Positions 43,038 to 53,664 of a stretch of 64,000 nt of DNA are shown piece after piece. The stretch is from the NCBI GenBank assembly GCA_016858145.1, contig JAEHOE010000050.1, positions 124,001-188,000 on the forward strand, in the 5' to 3' direction. The position numbers and the translations under genes were made by a program. Positions within the stretch are counted from its first letter, which is position 1; each line of letters begins with the position of its first letter. This stretch comes from Edaphochlamys debaryana. Lineage: Eukaryota; Chlorophyta; Chlorophyceae; Chlamydomonadales. A model generated the notes under the pieces. The model was given only the letters and a program-made list of their open reading frames with translations. It searched no databases and was not told the DNA's origin.

Positions 43038-45259
43038 CTGCCTTAAAAACAGTCGTTGTCACCACTCGAGCGCCCTGGCTACGTCATGACTCTCGTCACA
43101 GCGAGAGCATGCATTGGGCAGATGCAAATGTATGACAGGACGCGCGAGAAGTGCAGAGTGGGCTGGGCATGCACAGTCTAGTCGCAAGTCGTCGCGTCAA
43201 AGTGGTGGTAGGCTGGGTCAGGGTCAATGCCAGTGTCATGCGTGCAGGTTTGAGCAGTATCAGGGTAGGTCTAGTGCAGAAACGCGAGGCGATGCCGGTG
43301 TACAACTACCTCAACCAGCATGCGAAGCCGACCTGGGCCCACGCCCCAGGCGGCCCCTCTCCTCTCAGCTCCCTGAGGCCTGAGGACCCTTGCCGGCCGC
43401 CACCTCCCTGTCACTTCTATCCTCCTAGCTTGCTGCTACGCCTTCAGGGACACTGCACCTTCTGCCTTCCTGAGCGGGAGAGCGCCCTTCCTCGCCAACC
43501 GCCAGCGAACGGCATGCGCTCTAAGCCCTCACCCCTGTCGCCAACCGCCATTATGCCCCCCCCCCTTGACGTCTCGAGTCGGGGTCGGTGGCTTGGGCAA
43601 CAGCTTTGCTCGGCGGTGATAATACAGACGTCACCGAGCCAACGGGTGACAGCCGCTAGCTGCCAGGGTTTGCCCAGGAGCAAGCCTGAGCCGCAAGGCA
43701 TCCGGGCGGCAGAAGCCGTTACATGTGGGGGAACCTCCCTCCGCTGTCGTAATTAGGTAAATGGGAGCAGACGCATGAACTTGACTTGCCCTTATCAACG
43801 CTGACCTGGGATAACAGAATGAAACACCTAGAACCTGCCGACACCTGTGCTTTGCGCGTCACAGGCGCAATACTTGCATACGAATGCTAGCAAAGCCAGT
43901 GCCTGCTGGAGCCAGCACCATCCAGCTCTCCAAACAACAATGCCGTTCCTGTGCTACAATTGCTTTGACGCCGACCTGCTACCCTCATCCCTGCCCTTTG
44001 CCCCATGACAGCCGCAGCCCCAAGCAGTCCACAAGGATGTCTATGATACCGTCTCGCCACGGAGCCTTTGCTCCCGCCATACCGACGCACAGCACCAGAA
44101 AGGGGTGCCAACTGCAAACCGAGCCCGCCCAAGAATGCCACTCCTCATTGCCTAACCAGGTGCGGGGCCGCCACGCACTTCAGCGTCTCGGCCCCCTCCC
44201 TCCCTCGCCAGCGCCAGGAGTACGGCCGCCAAAGCTGCCATGGCACCGACGCCATAGCCCGAGCCCGGAGCCACGGGCCGACAGTCTCTCTTGGGTTCAG
44301 TGTGACCAGTCAAACTTCCTCAACCACAGACGGGATCGCAAAACCGGGGCAAAAAAGGGGCTTCCTAACAAGCTGCCATGAACGAGCAGCCGCCGGCTCG
44401 GCCCCATGGGTGCACGTTGCATACTCTTAGCTACCTCAAGCACGACATTGAACCGACCGTTGACGTTGACCCGTCAACTAAGTATGTAGCCCGGGGATCC
44501 CGGGCAGAACTCAAGACCTCACACAATCAGAGCATGGTCTTGCGGCAGAGCTGCGACGGATATACAGCAGCCGCTCGAGAACTTCAGGCCGCAGCTAGCC
44601 CGTAGCGGCGGCGCAGCCACCCAAGGTAGTAAGAGGAATAAAATCAAGAGCCACAGACTAAGCCCCAACAGTCCCCTGCACCGGCACAGACGTGCACGCC
44701 ACAGTGCTATGCATGAAGCGCAGCGCCCATCCATCGAAGTTCCTAGAGAGAATTCTACCGTTCAGGTTGTGGTTGGCCAAAGAGCCACGCCACCAGCCGG
44801 CAAGGTCATTAGTGCCCCGTGGCGCCCCTAAGTAACAGCCACACGCAAAGCTACCCGATTCCACATAACCCCTTTCTTTTGTGCAAGCAGAACAAGGCAA
44901 AGAGACCCACGACTCATCCGTTGGTGCTTCTGTGTCAAACACCGGTTAACTCCCCTTCCAGCAATGGGCCGTCACAACGCCCGGGGCAGACGGTGACTCA
45001 TTGGCCGCAGCAGCGCCTTGGCGGCCCCAGCGCTCGAACGGTTATGTCAATGCTAATAGGTACCAGTGCGATTACTGCTTCAGCGCGAGCAGCGTTAGGG
45101 ATTTAGGTCGACCACAGTACGGTATCAACATCAGCACGCTATGCTCATCTTACGGGGCATCTCACGAGCCCGTTGCGCTGCACCGCAGCCCGCAGTCCAT
45201 ATCCGGGCCCCAGCACATAACGGGGCCCCGCATGAATCACCTTGCTTTGACTCATCACC
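43038..45259. other. Intergenic, no gene supported
   Basis: Open frames on both strands lack motifs. The region should hold upstream exons or the promoter of the His-rich gene and the 3' UTR of the cyclin-box gene. A short plus-strand frame near 43290 (MPVYNYLNQHAKPTW) looks protein-like but is isolated. Confidence 0.4.
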
Positions 45260-47960
45260 TTACATGTAGACGAGCAGATGGCTCTCGTCCAACCGGTAGC
45301 CCTCGTACGGCCGCCACTGCAGCCAGCCCATGACCGTGAGCTCGGCGGCGCACAGCTCCGTGCCACTGGTCCCCGCCAGTGCCGCGATGACGCCGCCGCC
45401 GGGCGCGGACCGCCGCTTCTCCTCCAGCTTGACCGCCACCTGGGCAGGGGCAGGGGCGCAGGGACGGGGGACGGGCAAGGGAGCAGGGCAGTGAGGAAGA
45501 GGAGCGGCGAGGAGGACGAGGGAGAGGCACACAAGCTCGGGACATCCCAGCGCCAGAGCAGGGGGCAGAGCAGGACACGTGGCAGCGCCTTCCCCGTTGG
45601 GGGCCCCTCCACGCTCCAGCATGCACTCACCCACAGACACGCCGCGGCGTAGAGGCTGCGGCCGCCTCCGCTGCCCCCCGCGGGCAACCCCCGCAGCGGC
45701 GCCACGCGGCGCCAGCAGTGCAGCGCCAGGCGCAGGGTGTCCGGCTCCGCCAGCCCCAGCGCCAGGGAGCACTGCGCAATCCACTCCTCCGCGCCGCCCA
45801 GCGAGCCGCCGAACAGCGGCCGCTGCGGCGCCGCGACCAGCGGGCCCGCGGCGCAGGCCTGGGCCTGGGTCTGGGCGGGCCTGCCGAGGCGCGACAGCGA
45901 CGTGCCGGCGGAGGCGGCCGCGGGCAGCAGACCGCCGTCGAGCATCTCCGACGCGGGGCGGCGGCGGCCGCTGGTCCGCGGCAGGAGCGCGGCCGAGGCG
46001 GCGGGGCGGCACAGGCCGGCAGCCGAGGGGTCGGCAGCAAGCGCGAGGGCGAGGGCCTGGGGCTGCGGCTGTGCGAGCGGGAGCCCGGTGGGCATGGCCT
46101 GGATCCACGAGGGCTGCAGCGATGCGACGGGGCCAAAGGGGAAGGGCACCGCCAACGCCAGCCCCAGCGGCGCCGCGGGCTGCAGCCGCTGGTGCGAGGC
46201 CGACTGGCTGCGCAGCAGCAGCAGGCTGCCGAGGGGCTCCGAGCGGGGCCCGAGCGGCCCGCGGCAGCTGGCGCAGGCGCAGGCGCCGCCCGCCGCCGGG
46301 GCCGCATGACACGTCAGCATCGAATGCGTCGGGGGCTGGGCCGGTGCGGCGACCACGGAGCTGCGTGCCGTGTGAGGGCAGGGGCAGGGCAGCGCCACGA
46401 AGCCGCCGGCCAGCTGGGCCAGGGGCTGGGCCACGGCGGCGAGGGGCTGCGCCAGCTGCGCTTGAGTCATGCCAAACGCAACGCGGGGCCCGGCGGTGAG
46501 TGCGAGGGCCAGGGCCAGCTGGGCCTGGGCCTGGGCGTGTGCGAGCTGGGCCTGGGCCTGGGCGTGTGCGAGCTGGGCCTGGGCCTGGGAGTGTGCGAGC
46601 TGGGCCTGGGCCTGCGCCGTGGCCTGCGCAGCAAAGGAATCTCCGCAAGGCACCAGGAACGGCCCAGAGCAGAACACGGTTGGCACCTGTTGGGTGAAAG
46701 ACATGGTTTGGGGTGGATGGGAAGGCAGAGGTGAATCTCGGCGACGGCAGGGCGGGAAAAGCTTGAGGCACGAAGCGACGCTCAGCCAAGGGTTACCCAG
46801 CTGGCCCTCCTCCCCCGCAATCACTTTTGTGCCCTTCCCTTTCACAATCGATCCCCGACACACTCCGCCCTCGCCTCACGTTGTATGCAGACCGCGCCGG
46901 GGGCTGTGTCTGGAGGTAGGCCGAGCTGACGGCCGAGGCAGGTGCGGCCGAGCGCCACGGCGTGCAGTGCACGATTTTCGCCGCGGACCGCGAGCTGGGC
47001 ACGTCGCTGAGGTACCCCGAGGATGATCCGCGGGTCACGTCGGCGGCGGGACCCGCCTGCTCGGCCGCTTCCAGCGAGTCGGAGGTGCGCGGCCGCGGCG
47101 CCGCGGGCCACGGGCAAGAGCCGTATGGGCCGACGCCGCAAGTCAGGTAGCCTGTAGCCTCCGACGCGTGAAGCCCGCCGCGCAGGCCGCCTGCAGATGA
47201 CGTTGCCGAGCTGCAGCGCTCGAAGACGGAGGAGGCGTCGCGCAGAAGTGGCATCGTCGGCGGTTCATGCGCTGCAGGGTTTGTGCGCTGCCGCTTGCCC
47301 CGGTGAACCGACGCATCATCTAGCTCTTGGTCTAGCAGGTGCGACTGGGTAATGCGACACCCTACGTCCGCTGAGTCGACGGGAGGCACGACGAACGAAA
47401 TACAAGCGGTCCCCCCGATCCGCGGGCTGCAGGGCAGGGATGGCAAGCTCGAGGTTGCCGACAGCGGGCTGCACTGGTCGCAGCCATATGCAGGCCAGAG
47501 AGCGCCCCGCTGAGCGACGGCCATGGCGTTCGACTGGTGTGTCGTCTGAGATACGCCACGCGCGTTATAACAAGCGCACAGCGGATTGTCTACCGTAGCA
47601 TCCTGCGGGGACAAACCGGACAGGTGATCGTAGAAGCGGGTTAGCACGTAGGGGGCAACGGACTCGAGCACGCGGCACCAAGCTCGTGAAATCTATGAGT
47701 ACCGCGCAATGCCCTCTATGCAGTGCTACCACTTGCGCCGGTGATGGACAGGCGGGCCGACCCGGTCTAGTTTGGTGTCAGGCACTTCGGCTTTGTTGCG
47801 GAGGCTCAGATGGGGACAGTGCAAACTATGATGGCCACCGAGAGCGATAGCAACTCACCGTTCAGCAAAAGCCGCGTAGGGATGGCGGGGATGTCGCCCC
47901 CCTCGTCAGCGCGTTTTTTGTGCGAGGATTGCAGCAAGCAGCTCAAACTGACGAGTCCGG
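45260..47960 (-). CDS. Cyclin-box protein with long disordered N-terminus (5' end unresolved)
   Basis: Minus-strand exons 47682-46880, 46686-45631 and 45439-45260 join in frame. An earlier exon ending at 47859 (PTRLLLN) also fits, phase 1. The last two exons carry a cyclin N-terminal fold: EEWIAQCSLALGLAEPDTLR (helix 1), LALHCWRRVAP (helix 2), SLYAAACLWVAVKLEEKR (helix 3 with the Lys that contacts a CDK) and CAAELTVMGWLQWRPYEGY (helix 4 with the conserved Glu). The protein stops 12 residues later, so helix 5 and any second cyclin fold are absent. The N-terminal 500 residues are low-complexity and contain three 30-bp units coding AQAQAQLAH. Likely role: CDK-binding regulator, by family; subtype not assignable. 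The ATG at 46704 lies in the second intron of this model. Confidence 0.72.
46519..46620. repeat. Tandem 30-bp repeat (about 3 units) coding AQAQAQLAH(A/S)
   Basis: GAGCTGGGCCTGGGCCTGGG plus 10 bases is repeated on the plus strand. It encodes Ala/Gln/Leu/His units on the minus strand in the cyclin-box gene. Confidence 0.85.
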
Positions 47961-48093
47961 AATCGGGCGCTGTGCGCAACACCCGATAGCGCGAGAGAAG
48001 GGAACTTCTCGGCCTGAGTGAGGCGGGGAGCCTTCGGGCGCCGTGAGGTTGATGGTCTTTGCTCTGAAGCGGTCTACGCTATGATTGTATCGA

Positions 48094-48137
48094 GCTATAG
48101 AAATGTCCTGTCCGGAGCACCAGGACATTTCCATAGC
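48094..48137. repeat. 17-bp inverted repeat with 10-nt loop
   Basis: GCTATAGAAATGTCCTG, then TCCGGAGCAC, then CAGGACATTTCCATAGC. One mismatch (a G-T pair in RNA) in 17. Confidence 0.85.
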
Positions 48138-49499
48138 AACTTGGCGACTCTGGTACGGCAGCACTTTTTGCGTTCGCCTTGGCCGCGCCGTTTTCGCCAG
48201 CCCAACGCACCTGACTTGCCGCTTTCTCTTAGCGTGGTCTAAGAGGGAAGGCAATGGCAGCGGCGTGCAGGGTCGGTCGACACGGTCAGGTGAATCAGCG
48301 CTAAATGGTTGGCGTTGTGGACGACGTTTCGAATGTGCAGAACTGCACCCTCACAAACGCACGGTATCACACAGGTGCGTGCGCACAAAAGCGCATCTGC
48401 CACCCATCCTGCATCACCCGCCGCCGGTCCGCTGACACAAGTTCACGACGGTTTGTGCAACCGTCTGCGCAGAGTTCTTACGATTAAGACACTGCGGGTT
48501 GTGCGTAACAGCGCCTTTTGATTCGGCCTTTGGCGGGCTCTTGCCGACCGCTGCCGACCAGGCCCGAGCGTCACGACTCGAGTCACCCGCATAACTCCCA
48601 AGCTCCTCGCGACACACGAACAGCAAAGAACAAGGAACCTCGGGCTAAACCCTCCGATACGATCGCCAGCTGTCAAGCGCTCGCAATGCCGGGGGACGGC
48701 AGAAACGGTACGCCCAAAGCTCCGGAACATGCGAAACGCGGCCTTGCCTTGCACGGGAGCAGAAGTGGGCCCCGTCTTGAGAGGTTCTGGGCCGGAGCAG
48801 GGGGAGGCTTGCACACCCGCGGCCCGACCGCACGCGACGGCCGACTTGGACGGCAGCTCCAGAGTCGGCTGCCGACCTAGGCGCTTTCGGCCTAGCCCCT
48901 CCCCGCCCCTCTCAGGCCCTGAACCTCTGACGACCTGCGTGTGCCTATCGTTGGCCCGGTCGCACGGCGGGCCCAGCGGGTGTGCAGGCGCCGTGGCGGG
49001 GAAGTCGGCGAGCAGCGCCGGGCAGCAGCACGGTGGCCCGCGGCGGGGCACCCCGTACGTCAATGCGATGCCGCAACGGCTGACGTGGTCAACGCCCAGA
49101 ACTGCACAGGGCGGCGTGCAAGGGGTGCTGTGCTGTGCGTGGGGCTTCGGGCGAGGGGGACATCCTGCAACCCATATCAACGGGGCTGCTTCCATAACCG
49201 GACTCACCTGAAGCTATGATCGCGTTCAGTCCTCCCCCTCGCACACCCGGTTGCATTAGCCGTCGGCTATGGGCAGCCCCCCTGCTGGATTCCACGTCAA
49301 GGTGTCGTGGAAGGCGCAGCCACGCCAAGGACCACTGCTCAAGGCCTGGCGGGAGTGGCGGCATGGAGTTGGCTGCACCCTGACCGCCGATCCTTTTTGG
49401 AGCCTACAGGCCCCCCGGCTGAGCGCTTCCAGGCCTCCTCGTGTCCCCAGTACGACCTCTATATGCTGCACTTGAGCATTACCGTCTGATTGGGAGGCC

Positions 49500-49504
49500 T
49501 TACA
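49500..49504 (-). terminator. Candidate poly(A) signal TGTAA of HPRT gene
   Basis: TTACA on the plus strand, about 960 nt past the minus-strand stop at 50467. Confidence 0.35.
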
Positions 49505-50466
49505 TGGGCCCTTTGGCCGGCATCCGCTTCACACCCAGACCGGTTGAGCCCCCGACGCCCGGTGGGGCCCGGTGTGGCAACTCCTGCAGCGCACGCACGC
49601 GCCTCCGTTTGCCCGCTCACTCGCGCACACATCAAGCCACGAATGCAGGCCGCGATGCACACCGCCCACATCCCCGGCGCAAATACAGACTTCGGTTTCA
49701 ACCCCTCCCCCCTCACGTCATGCCATAATAGACCCGCGCACGTCGGGTCATTCGCCGGGCCTATAGGGCCCTGGACCCGCTCCGTGCAACAGCGCCGGTG
49801 CCCAGTCAGAGCCGACCCTCGAAGCCCTAACTCACCGGCCGCACACCCGTCCGAAACACCCACCAACGTACTAGAAACACACGCACGGTGACCCGCTTAC
49901 GCGCTGGCCTGCTCCCTCCCTTCCCTTGCCCCCCGCCGTCTCAAGGCAGATGCAGGGCTAGCGCTCGCCTGCGGACCGCAAGCAGCGGGAAACACACCCG
50001 GCTGCCGCGGCCTCCCTCTGCTTTCCCGTCCTTCCGTCCGTCCAACGCCCTACCGTCTACTGCACCGCAGAGGTGCCCCCCCCCCGCCCCCGTTCCCCGA
50101 ATGCGTACACGGAGCTCTCGACACGTCTCCCACTGAATTCGGAATCAGTCACAACAGTTTCGCGATAGTACACTCTAATTGCACACGACCTCCTCGGTCC
50201 CTCGCCGCCCGCGGTCCGTCATCTCTCCCTCTCCTCCGCCAGCTCCCTCACCGCCCATCCGCTCCGAGCTCCGTGCCTCCCAGCGGATCCGAACACAGGC
50301 ATCGCCGCCCGGGCTGCAGGCCCCCGCACACCACGTGCAAGGGCACTGCCCGGCGGCACTCGGGTTTCGCCACCGGGCCCCCGGGGTGCTGCAGCAGCCC
50401 CCGAGGGCCCGCCGCAAGCCCGGGCCCCGGCCGGCTGTCCGTCCGGGTGCAGGTGCTCCCCCCCGC

Positions 50467-52862
50467 TCACTCGTCCCCGCTCTCCCCCGATCCGTCCGGC
50501 GAGGCGGCCGCAATGCCCAGGTGGGCGTAGCACTGCACAGGGAGAACGGACGGTGGGGGACGGTGGGTAGGAGGAAGGAGGGAGGAGGCGTCAGCACAAG
50601 CGCACCGCGGAGCAGGAGGCCCCCGTCCCCCCGCTTCCGCCTCGGCGTCTTCCGGCGCCACGCCCGCGGCTTCCTCCGAGTGACTTAGCCCCCGCCTTCC
50701 CGACCCGGCCATTGTGCTCCCGCCCCTATTCCACCACACCCCTGCCGCCCAGCCCATCAGCCCCCACACTCCTGCCAGCGCTCTCGCACATGCCGGGCCC
50801 CGAAGCCTCGTGGTCCACCCCCCACGGGCCCCGACCCTTCCAAACCCCGCCGCACGCCCCCGCCACCCCCCTCCCCCCGCTGGCCCGTGCCGCGTTAAGT
50901 TCTGCGCTCGACTGCGCCTGCGCTGGCCACCGCCGCCTCCTTGAGCCTCGCATGACTGCCCTCGCCGAAGACCCCCCCCCACACACACACACCCTCCGCT
51001 CCCCCCCCCACCTCGGGCTTGAGCACCCCAATGTACGGCAGCGAGCGGTACTCCTCGTCGAAGTCCAGGCCGTAGCCCTGGGGGGGGGGAAGGGGAGGGG
51101 GGGAGGGTTGGTGAGGAACGCGGGCACGTGACCGCGGTGGCGGGTAAAGAGGCAAGGCGTCCGCTGGCTCCCACGTCCCTCAGCTCTCCCACCTTCCGCC
51201 TGCTGCTCCGCCCTCGCCTGGGGGAACCTGCCGTCCCTCTACCGCAACGACCTACCCTCGCCCGAGCCATGCCTCTCAGTCTGCTTTCTGTCCTCCCCTC
51301 CCCTCCCCTCCCCACCCCGCCCCCCGCTCTCACGATGACGAACTCGTTGGGGCACACGAAGCCCACGTACTCGGGCCGGTAGGCCAGCAGCCGGCGCTCG
51401 TGCTTGTCCAGCAGCGTGGCGGTGGCCACAGAGGCGGCGCCGCACTCCTCGGTCAGGTGCCGGGCCACCGTGGTGATGGTCAGCGCAGTGTCCACGATGT
51501 CCTGTTGGTAGAGGGGTTGCAGGGGGTTGGGTTCGAGGCAGTAGTGAGGGGGTAGTGTTAAAGCAGTGCAAGTGGGAGTGGGAGTGCGCGAGGGCACGGC
51601 CCCTGGTGTACCAGTCGCCTGCTACCAGGGCGGGGGCTGCGGGGCTGGGCAGGGGGGTGGGAGAGGCTGGCAGGAAACGCCGTTGGTAGCGGCGGACGCG
51701 CTGGGACCCGTTGTGGTGCGCGCGGAAGCCGGTGACAGACCGGTGGCACCTGGTGCCGGGCGGCCGGGGCCTGGCTGCGCCGGTGCTTGTTTTGTTGGGT
51801 ACGTACCCGGAACCCGTGTGGCTCCGGGCCCCAGCCCCCAGTGCGCGCAGCCCTGGCCGTGCTCGCTCCGCGACGCGGCTCACCTCAATGAGGATGACGT
51901 GTCGCCCCGCCACCTTCTCCTTCTTCAGGTCAGTCTTAAGCTGCGGGCGGCGGGCGGAGAGAGGGGGGCGCGGGCAGGGGGTTCGTGTGCTTTGCTGCGG
52001 CGAAGTGGAAAGGCCCCGCCTGCCGCCTTGCCCCTAACCCCAGTGGGATCCCGGCCCATGTATTCGTGATACCCATGCCCTCAAGAGGACATTGGCCCAC
52101 CTTGACGTCCCCGGTGGACTCCGTGCCTGAGCCGTAAGACGAAGCCCGGATGAAGTCCATGGTCAGCCCCCGCGGGACCGGCTCGATAGCGCGGACCAGG
52201 TCGGCGAAGAACAGCACGCATCCCTTCATGACCTGTGTATGGGCAAGATGGACAGAGTATGTCGGGAGCGCGTCAAGTAGGGCCGGGGCCTGACCCGGCA
52301 TGGCCTGGCATGCATGGTGGTCGAAAGGTGCCGGTGCCAGGCGCCACGTCCAAGCGCCCCCGGGAAGACAGCTAGCTAATAAGCGGGCCCGTGTTGGCGC
52401 GAGCCCTGGCAGCGCGCCCAGGCGATAGCAGCGCTGGGGGCATTCGATTTTGTTTGGACTTACCCCCAGCACAAGCGGCGCCTTGTCCTGGTAGTCAGCC
52501 GCAATTTGCCTGTGTGATGGTAAGAGGCATCTAGGCTCAACTCCAAGCCCATCAGCGCAGGCGACCGCGGCGGCCAAAGCAGCTGCCCTGCGACTTGCCT
52601 GCCCAGCGCCGATACACGAGTCGCGATGACATCCTCAGTGAACAGGACCTGAGGATAACAACGAAACAGCGCGGTTAACGCCTGCGCAGCTCGGAAAAGT
52701 TCTTGGCCGGCCGCTGAGGTAAACGGGGCCCGACGCCGCCGAGCCACTCACCCGCGCCACGTCGGGGTGGAGCTGGCGACCGCTGCAGCTGGCCACCTCC
52801 TTGGCTGGCGTGGACACCTTGCCGCTCGGGGCTTCAACTTCGCAGACAGCGAGCGAGACCAT
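50467..52862 (-). CDS. HPRT: Hypoxanthine-guanine phosphoribosyltransferase
   Basis: Purine salvage enzyme: transfers the phosphoribosyl group of PRPP to hypoxanthine or guanine, giving IMP or GMP. Eight exons give 231 residues: 52862-52752, 52648-52599, 52509-52464, 52232-52101, 51940-51884, 51501-51334, 51077-51012 and 50532-50467. Family marks in order: [36 protein letters not shown]; the flexible-loop region [19 protein letters not shown]; the PRPP-binding motif [15 protein letters not shown] with its two acidic residues; and the base-binding end [20 protein letters not shown] with [13 protein letters not shown]. The last exon adds a short acidic tail ([11 protein letters not shown]). Intron 2 has a GC donor (GGCAG|gcaagt). 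An in-frame ATG at 52931 would add 23 residues that could be a targeting peptide; the shorter start is the cytosolic form. Confidence 0.95.
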
Positions 52863-53664
52863 CTTTGAGCGTGGGCGATAGGTAGCGAGCGCTCGGTGAC
52901 TAGCAAGCGGTGCCCTAGAGACGCAGCGCATTCGAAACTACAGAAAAAGCTGCTTGAATACCGGCGCAGTCGTGCTCGACGGCGCTTTTGCATTGCGCCA
53001 CATGGACCGCCATTGCCGTACTGCTCGGACGAGCACACGTTTCCGTGTTGAATCGAGCCCTGGCGACCCCATTTGCCAGATGCAACGAGGTTGCGCTATT
53101 TTGCGGGGGGAGAATGGCAGGGAGCAGGGGAAACGGTTCGGGCAGCGAGGGCGCGCTCACCTCTCCATTTTACATGTTGCTCAGGCCGCAGACGACCGCT
53201 CCAACACCACAACTTGGCTCCCCCCAGTGTCCACTCCAGCTTGCTTGGCTACACACCAGAATCCCCTGCCTCATCTATCCTTCCGGTCCTGCGCAACCCG
53301 TGCAAAGCAGCCCGGCAGAGTCGCCTCACGGCCAGCGGGACATCCTACACAACTGCTATAGCATTTCTCTGTCCAGGAGCCGACAGACGCATACCGTGCT
53401 GCTAAGAGACCGCAGAGCCTGCAGGCCCGCGAGAGCTGACCGCGCCCCCACTGCTGATCCTATGCGCTCCCCCGCCGCCTGCCCCTCCTTGCCGGCCTCC
53501 TGGCCTGGTGCCTGTCCCCAGCCCCACTGCCGCCCCCGGTGACCGGCAACGGCTTGACTCCTGGGCTGCCGTCATCTCCTGTCGCGTTGACATGCCTCAT
53601 CGGCTCCCTTCCCGCCAGCTCCTCCTTCCCCCCGTACGGCCGTCTCCCGCTGAGTGCTCGGCGC
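52863..53664 (-). other. HPRT promoter region and 3' UTR of the next gene
   Basis: Between two minus-strand genes. A TGTAA (53170-53174) divides it into a 3' UTR and a promoter of about 250 bp. Confidence 0.5.
53170..53174 (-). terminator. Candidate poly(A) signal TGTAA
   Basis: TTACA on the plus strand, about 490 nt past the stop at 53665. Confidence 0.4.

Larger units (their letters stand above)
47961..50466. other. Intergenic 2.5 kb; no gene supported
   Basis: Holds the 5' side of the cyclin-box gene and the 3' UTR of the HPRT gene. Minus-strand frames at 48443-49207 and 49459-49866 have no motif or exon partners and are not called. Confidence 0.45.

Noticed and set aside
46686..46704. 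ATG at 46704 (MSFTQQ) as the start of the cyclin-box gene
   Set aside because: A good acceptor (CCCAACAG) lies just after it, and a long in-frame exon upstream (47682-46880) ends with a GTGAGG donor of matching phase, so the ATG is more likely intronic.
48443..49207. 254-codon minus-strand frame
   Set aside because: The composition is irregular, with no motif, no splice partners and no clear start context.
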